This document shows positions 5,747 to 9,500 of a DNA stretch of 9,500 nt, one piece after another. Where the stretch lies: the NCBI GenBank assembly GCA_937873665.1, contig CALMYW010000412.1:1-9500 (forward strand). Direction: 5' to 3'. The first letter of the stretch is position 1; each line of letters opens with the position of its first letter. The notes under the pieces are model-generated. The model saw only the letters and a list, made by a program, of their open reading frames with translations, did not search any database and had not been told where the DNA came from. The position numbers and the translations under genes were made by a program. Origin of the DNA: an uncultured Sphingorhabdus sp. (GTDB lineage: Bacteria; Pseudomonadota; Alphaproteobacteria; Sphingomonadales; Sphingomonadaceae).

Positions 5747-6928
5747 TCACTCTGATTGAAATAGAAGTCGATTTTCTTTAATTGCATCATCATTCATGCA
5801 GGACCGGCTATATTCTAACGATCGGCAACGGATGTCGAGGTACTGTTCTTCATACAGCTCAGCCACTTCGTCAATAATATTAGCGAATCTGGTTTCTTGA
5901 TATAGCGGCAAGGCCCAACCTGCCCCAATTTCTTCGAGTCCCTTCCAAGGCGTCTGATCTGAGATGAGAACGGGAGTCCCTGCGGACAGCGATTCGAATA
6001 TAACGTGACCATAGTTCTCCCCCCTGGTGGGGAGAAAGAACAGATCATGTTCTGAGAGTGTCACCGCAACCCGCTCGTGTTCGAGATCACCATGGAAAGT
6101 GACGCTCACGTGGGAGGGAAGCGCGGACAACAGCGCCTTGCACTGCTGCCAATAGGCAATGTCACCTATCGGCCCATAGATATCAAATTCAACACGGTTC
6201 CGCACCTGAGCCAATGCTCTGATGGCGAAATCCAGATTTTTCATGGGCGAAATGCGGGAAAGAAAGCAAACGCGCAATGGCTCACCGGCGTTGCGCGGAA
6301 CGAAGGACGACTTGAATGATTTTGTCGCCGTAAGATCTATGGCGACTTTGATATGAATTGCCGATTGAATATGCATTTCCGATTGGCTTAGCGATCGGCG
6401 GATGTCCATTTCCTCGTAAGGACTCGACGCATGCCAATCAAGTCCGGCATAGAGCCCGCTCGCTCTTGCGGCGAGGAGGAACGTCCTCTTTTTGATCGCC
6501 TTAAGTTCCAGAGCTCCCTTTGAAAATTCGCCACGCGGAGCGAGGATGCAGCGAGCCTTCGGAGCAATGCCGAGCCGCCGCGCCATAAGAGGTTTCTGGG
6601 TGAAAACCGGATCGAAGAAGCTATTGAGGTAGAGGACATCGTGAGGTGTTTCGCGCAAGAGCCTGGCGATCTGCCGCAACCCTGTCATATCTGGTGACAG
6701 ATAGCGCACCTGAGCCTTCCCCACTTGCTCCCAGCGTCCGACGGCGATCGCGGGATAGGGGGAGATGTCAGATGCATCGCGGTCGGACGTCACAATGCGA
6801 AAATCAAAGTCTTCTCCCAGTGCCTCCACCATGTTCGAAATCGTTCTTATGGGCCCCCCTGCCTTGTAGCCGGGAAGATAGTAGCGCACGAAGGCAAGAA
6901 TCGTCGGTTTCCGCGAATGCTCGGTCAT
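5747..6928 (-). CDS. Glycosyltransferase family 4 protein
   Basis: This 393-residue GT-B-fold glycosyltransferase would transfer a sugar from a nucleotide donor to a lipid-linked repeat unit at the cytoplasmic face of the inner membrane. The N-terminal acceptor domain begins with RYYLPGYKAGGPIRTISNM at residues 15-33, containing the glycine-rich loop. In the C-terminal donor domain the phosphate-binding SRISPMKN lies at 224-231, a DIYGP strand/turn at 249-253, and the E-x7-E signature of retaining GT4 enzymes is complete (Glu304 and Glu312 in GENYGHVIFE). The ATG at 6928-6926 overlaps the stop of the upstream glycosyltransferase as ATGA; an upstream in-frame start would add 18 residues and is less likely. 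Base composition is visibly lower in GC than in the neighbours: 57 of 120 bases in 5821-5940 and 54 of 120 in 6301-6420. This suggests a separate origin. The donor and acceptor sugars are unknown. Confidence 0.88.
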   Translation of the reverse strand: MTEHSRKPTILAFVRYYLPGYKAGGPIRTISNMVEALGEDFDFRIVTSDRDASDISPYPAIAVGRWEQVGKAQVRYLSPDMTGLRQIARLLRETPHDVLYLNSFFDPVFTQKPLMARRLGIAPKARCILAPRGEFSKGALELKAIKKRTFLLAARASGLYAGLDWHASSPYEEMDIRRSLSQSEMHIQSAIHIKVAIDLTATKSFKSSFVPRNAGEPLRVCFLSRISPMKNLDFAIRALAQVRNRVEFDIYGPIGDIAYWQQCKALLSALPSHVSVTFHGDLEHERVAVTLSEHDLFFLPTRGENYGHVIFESLSAGTPVLISDQTPWKGLEEIGAGWALPLYQETRFANIIDEVAELYEEQYLDIRCRSLEYSRSCMNDDAIKENRLLFQSE

Positions 6929-8076
6929 TTCGGAGCAGTGCCCCTTGCGTTGATCAGGCCTAGGGTTGAGCCGCCAGCCCATGGCGGCGCGACATCCCCT
7001 TGCAACTCACCTCGAAGTATCTTCTCCAAGTATATCGCTCCTGCTTCGGCTGTCAGGCACTTCGCCCAGTCGGCGAGTGCATCCCGATGGGCCTGCGTCT
7101 GGAGTGCGGCCTCAATGCAGTGCCGGATCACACTGTCCAGCGCATCGACGTCGCCCGCCTTGAAGACGCCGCCGTGTCCGCTCGCCCGCACGACGCCTGC
7201 TGCACCGCAGCGGTCAGAACAGATGGCTGGCGTTCCCACCATGAGCGATTCCGACACGACCGCTCCCCATCCGTCATGTCGGCTGGGGAGTACAAGGCAG
7301 TCCGCATCAGCCATGATGGCCGGGATCTCGCCGATTGGGATCTGGCCGAGCCAGATGACGCGATCGGAGAGGCATGCCCGGGCTCTGCGGCGCATGATCT
7401 CCATTAGCGGTCCCGAACCGACGACCATGAGTTCGAACTGATAATCTTTCAGCCGCGCCAACGCATCGATCAGCGTATCGATGCGCTTTGTCTCAATGAG
7501 TCGGCCTACGAACAGAAAACGGAAGGGCGCGCCCATTGACCTTTGTGGCGGCATCGGGATCTCTGCCTCTGGCAGAAAATAGGCGAAAGGCACGATGCGC
7601 TCGGCCGGCATTCCCCGCGCGGCGAGCCATGCCGGCGTGGACTCTCCGATCGCGAGAACGCCCTCGATCTTGCCCCGCCAGGCACGCATTAGCCGGGAAT
7701 ACTCGAGGCGCTTGATCGCGGAAGCTGCCCAGCCTTGCTCCTCCACCGTCTCCATGATGACCCATTGCCGCAGGCAACGTCGGGCGAGCGCGGTGCGCGC
7801 AGAACCCACAACGCCGTTCCCACGAAATCCTTGGCAGATGTGAATGCTGGTCTCGGGCGCCTCGGAGACGAGGTTTGCGGCGGCGGCGGTGTCCGGCGCG
7901 AACCGAAGCGTCACGGCCCCGAGTTCCGGAGCTTTCCAGCCGAGGGCCGCCCGTTCCGCAGACATGGGCTGTTCGGCAATATAGGTCACGGGCCGGCCGC
8001 TCCTTGCCAGAGCCTCGGCGAGACCTGCCATGTGCGGCGACACGATCTGCTGCCAAAACCACACCGGATCAGCCAT
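6925..8076 (-). CDS. Glycosyltransferase family 4 (GT1-type) protein
   Basis: This 383-residue GT-B-fold glycosyltransferase is probably cytoplasmic and peripheral to the inner membrane. The N terminus WFWQQIVSPHMAGLAEALA (residues 6-24) places the acceptor-side helix of a GT4 enzyme. The C-terminal Glycos_transf_1 domain starts near residue 183 with FRFLFVGRLIETKRIDTLI (185-203, including the GR...K donor phosphate contacts), then VVGSGPL at 218-224, and ends with PSRHDGWGAVVSESLMVGTPAI (264-285). The usual E-x7-E appears as D268-x7-E276, an acidic substitution at the first position. The start at ATG 8076-8074 gives an eight-base overlap with the polymerase stop (TGA 8071-8069). The longer in-frame form from 8154 would add a cysteine-rich stretch that is only antisense-independent shadow of the polymerase C terminus, so it is rejected. 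Donor and linkage are unknown. Confidence 0.88.
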   Translation of the reverse strand: MADPVWFWQQIVSPHMAGLAEALARSGRPVTYIAEQPMSAERAALGWKAPELGAVTLRFAPDTAAAANLVSEAPETSIHICQGFRGNGVVGSARTALARRCLRQWVIMETVEEQGWAASAIKRLEYSRLMRAWRGKIEGVLAIGESTPAWLAARGMPAERIVPFAYFLPEAEIPMPPQRSMGAPFRFLFVGRLIETKRIDTLIDALARLKDYQFELMVVGSGPLMEIMRRRARACLSDRVIWLGQIPIGEIPAIMADADCLVLPSRHDGWGAVVSESLMVGTPAICSDRCGAAGVVRASGHGGVFKAGDVDALDSVIRHCIEAALQTQAHRDALADWAKCLTAEAGAIYLEKILRGELQGDVAPPWAGGSTLGLINARGTAPK

Positions 8077-9490
8077 GGCGCGCAGTCCCGGCGACCGTTT
8101 GTGTGCTCGTTCCGCCCCAGCCAAGCAGCAGCAATAGCAGCAGCCCAAATCCACCGAAGGAGAAAAGCGTGGCTTCGCCGAGATTGAGAAGCAGTGCGGT
8201 CAGGCTCACAGAAAAGGACGCGACCCCGCCTCTGGCCGAGCCCCGCATCAGTCGGAATAACCACATTCCCATCAGGAGGGATCCGGCAATTCCAATCTCC
8301 TCAACGATAGCCAGCGGCAGCACTCCCTTCTCGATCGAGGCGCCGATCGGCAGGCCAAGGATCGGATCCCGTGTGACTATCATGAGGGCGGGCTCGGAGG
8401 CGATGCCGAAGCCGCTGCCGGTGAACGGGCGTTCGGCAATGTTCTCCCACATCCTGTCCATCAAGCGTCCACGGGAAAGATCGTACGCCTGCAAGAAGGT
8501 CTCTACCTCCGCTCGGCCAGATTTCCTGATGTACTGGTCAAACCTTTGAGCAATGACCGGCGCCAGCATCAGCCCCCCCAGAAGGGCTGCGAATAGGGCG
8601 CTCCAGAGTCGGGGGCTGCGTAGCCCCGGAAATAGTCGACGCATTGGCTTACCGGACAAGCCCGGCGCAGCAAGAACGGAAAGCCCGACTCCCAGCACCA
8701 TGGCGAAGCCGGCAGTACGTGCCTCCGATGCGAGCACGGCAAACAAGCAGAGACCGAGAAAAGCGACTGAGCTCCAGGCGGGCCGATGCTCCGCCAGAAG
8801 ACGCGCAGTGGCCCAACTGCCAAGCAGAGCCATCGTCGGACCAAAGGCTTGCGGATGGTTGAGGATGCCCTGGAAGCCCGTGCCATTGCGCAGGTAGCCC
8901 AACGGCAGGACGATCAGCGGCAGGCTGGCCAGAAGCACCAGAACGAGCAGGCCAAACAACTCTGCGGTCACCGTAACGCGCTCGGTTTGCGACAGGCCGG
9001 TCCAAGCCGCGAAGATTGTCGTCATCGCCACGGCCCATGACACAGCCTTGAGCATTGAGACGTCCGCCATTGGGCTAAAGAAATTTGAATGCAAAATAAG
9101 GAAAAGACCGAGCAACATGGTGGCAAGGATAATGCCGCCGCCGCGCGGAGAGCCCCTGAATAAACCGCCATGCAAAAGCATCGACAGCACCGCGCCGCCC
9201 AGTACGGCGTAGCGCCCGATCGCAGCATAGGCGGCATCGGGCGCGATGCCCGGGCTGATCATTGTAAAAAGCCAGGACATCGCCAGCGCGCGCAACGCCT
9301 GTGGCCGGCCTGCTAGCGCATAAAATGCAAGTGCGAGATAACTGAGATCCGCAGTCGGCTCGGAGGCGAGACGCAGGGCGAGCGCGGCAGCAAGCGGCGC
9401 ATAGGCCCACGGGCTAACCCGCAGCCGCAGCGCAGGGGCCATGTTTGGACCCGGCCCTGGATGACGGGCCATCATCGCTGGAGGCGGCAT
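8069..9490 (-). CDS. O-antigen polymerase/ligase-like multi-pass membrane protein (Wzy/WaaL superfamily)
   Basis: This protein of up to 473 residues is largely hydrophobic, with about ten predicted membrane segments by eye (for example around residues 95-108, 117-134, 178-200, 240-252, 260-276, 297-315, 386-412 and 424-459). It fits inner-membrane O-antigen polymerases or ligases, which join lipid-linked repeat units on the periplasmic side. Supporting motifs are NHPQAFGP at 211-218, SEARTA at 255-260, and a long hydrophilic loop containing SRGRLMDRMWENIAERPFTG at 339-358 followed by SGFGI, the Wzy_C-type pattern. The start is uncertain. The ATG at 9490 is the longest inside the window and the frame is open beyond the edge. 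The ATG at 9475-9473 forms an ATGA with a TGA in another frame, like other junctions here. The ATG at 9442 gives MAPALRLRV. The last eight bases overlap the next glycosyltransferase. Polymerase and ligase cannot be told apart from sequence alone. Confidence 0.82.
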   Translation of the reverse strand: MPPPAMMARHPGPGPNMAPALRLRVSPWAYAPLAAALALRLASEPTADLSYLALAFYALAGRPQALRALAMSWLFTMISPGIAPDAAYAAIGRYAVLGGAVLSMLLHGGLFRGSPRGGGIILATMLLGLFLILHSNFFSPMADVSMLKAVSWAVAMTTIFAAWTGLSQTERVTVTAELFGLLVLVLLASLPLIVLPLGYLRNGTGFQGILNHPQAFGPTMALLGSWATARLLAEHRPAWSSVAFLGLCLFAVLASEARTAGFAMVLGVGLSVLAAPGLSGKPMRRLFPGLRSPRLWSALFAALLGGLMLAPVIAQRFDQYIRKSGRAEVETFLQAYDLSRGRLMDRMWENIAERPFTGSGFGIASEPALMIVTRDPILGLPIGASIEKGVLPLAIVEEIGIAGSLLMGMWLFRLMRGSARGGVASFSVSLTALLLNLGEATLFSFGGFGLLLLLLLGWGGTSTQTVAGTARHG

Positions 9491-9500
9491 GGCACGGGCG

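Noticed and set aside
8077..8154. Cysteine-rich N-terminal extension of the first glycosyltransferase
   Set aside because: It overlaps the end of the polymerase gene in another frame, and the family N terminus begins at the ATG at 8076.

Overview
The window looks like the middle of a surface-polysaccharide (exopolysaccharide, capsule or O-antigen type) biosynthesis cluster from a GC-rich alphaproteobacterium, probably of the rhizobial order Hyphomicrobiales. The host assignment is inference. It rests on a GC content of roughly 60 percent by eye, the overall gene set, and an IS3-family remnant of a type common in rhizobia. Every gene lies on the minus strand, so transcription runs from the high-coordinate end to the low-coordinate end.

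In order of transcription the window holds: a multi-pass O-antigen polymerase/ligase-like membrane protein (about 9490-8069, start uncertain); two GT4-type glycosyltransferases (8076-6925 and 6928-5747); a 754-base gap holding a decayed 5' fragment of an IS3-family insertion sequence (about 5668-5197) and a short open tail of unknown origin (5196-5089); a glutamine-dependent asparagine-synthase-like amidotransferase (4992-3046); a class I SAM methyltransferase (3049-2246); a two-domain sugar oxidoreductase that a single in-frame TAG splits into a dehydrogenase part (2239-1139) and a Gfo/Idh/MocA part (1123-101); and the first 34 codons of a WecB-like UDP-GlcNAc 2-epimerase (104-1) that runs off the window edge.

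The genes are packed as one or two operons. Neighbours overlap by ATGA at 101-104, 3046-3049 and 6925-6928, by eight bases at 8069-8076, and are six bases apart at 2240-2245. These junctions settle several start codons. The IS-bearing gap is the only break, so the genes from the amidotransferase onward may need readthrough or their own promoter. No convincing promoter was found there.

A reasonable working model is that the epimerase and oxidoreductase supply or modify a nucleotide-activated amino sugar or sugar acid, the AsnB-like enzyme may amidate a carboxyl group, the methyltransferase may methylate a sugar, the glycosyltransferases assemble the repeat unit at the inner membrane, and the polymerase joins repeat units. 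The individual family calls are strong. The chemistry of the final polymer cannot be read from this sequence. The observations most worth checking are the amber-split oxidoreductase, the perfect 18-bp palindrome inside the IS remnant, and the unexplained open tail next to it.
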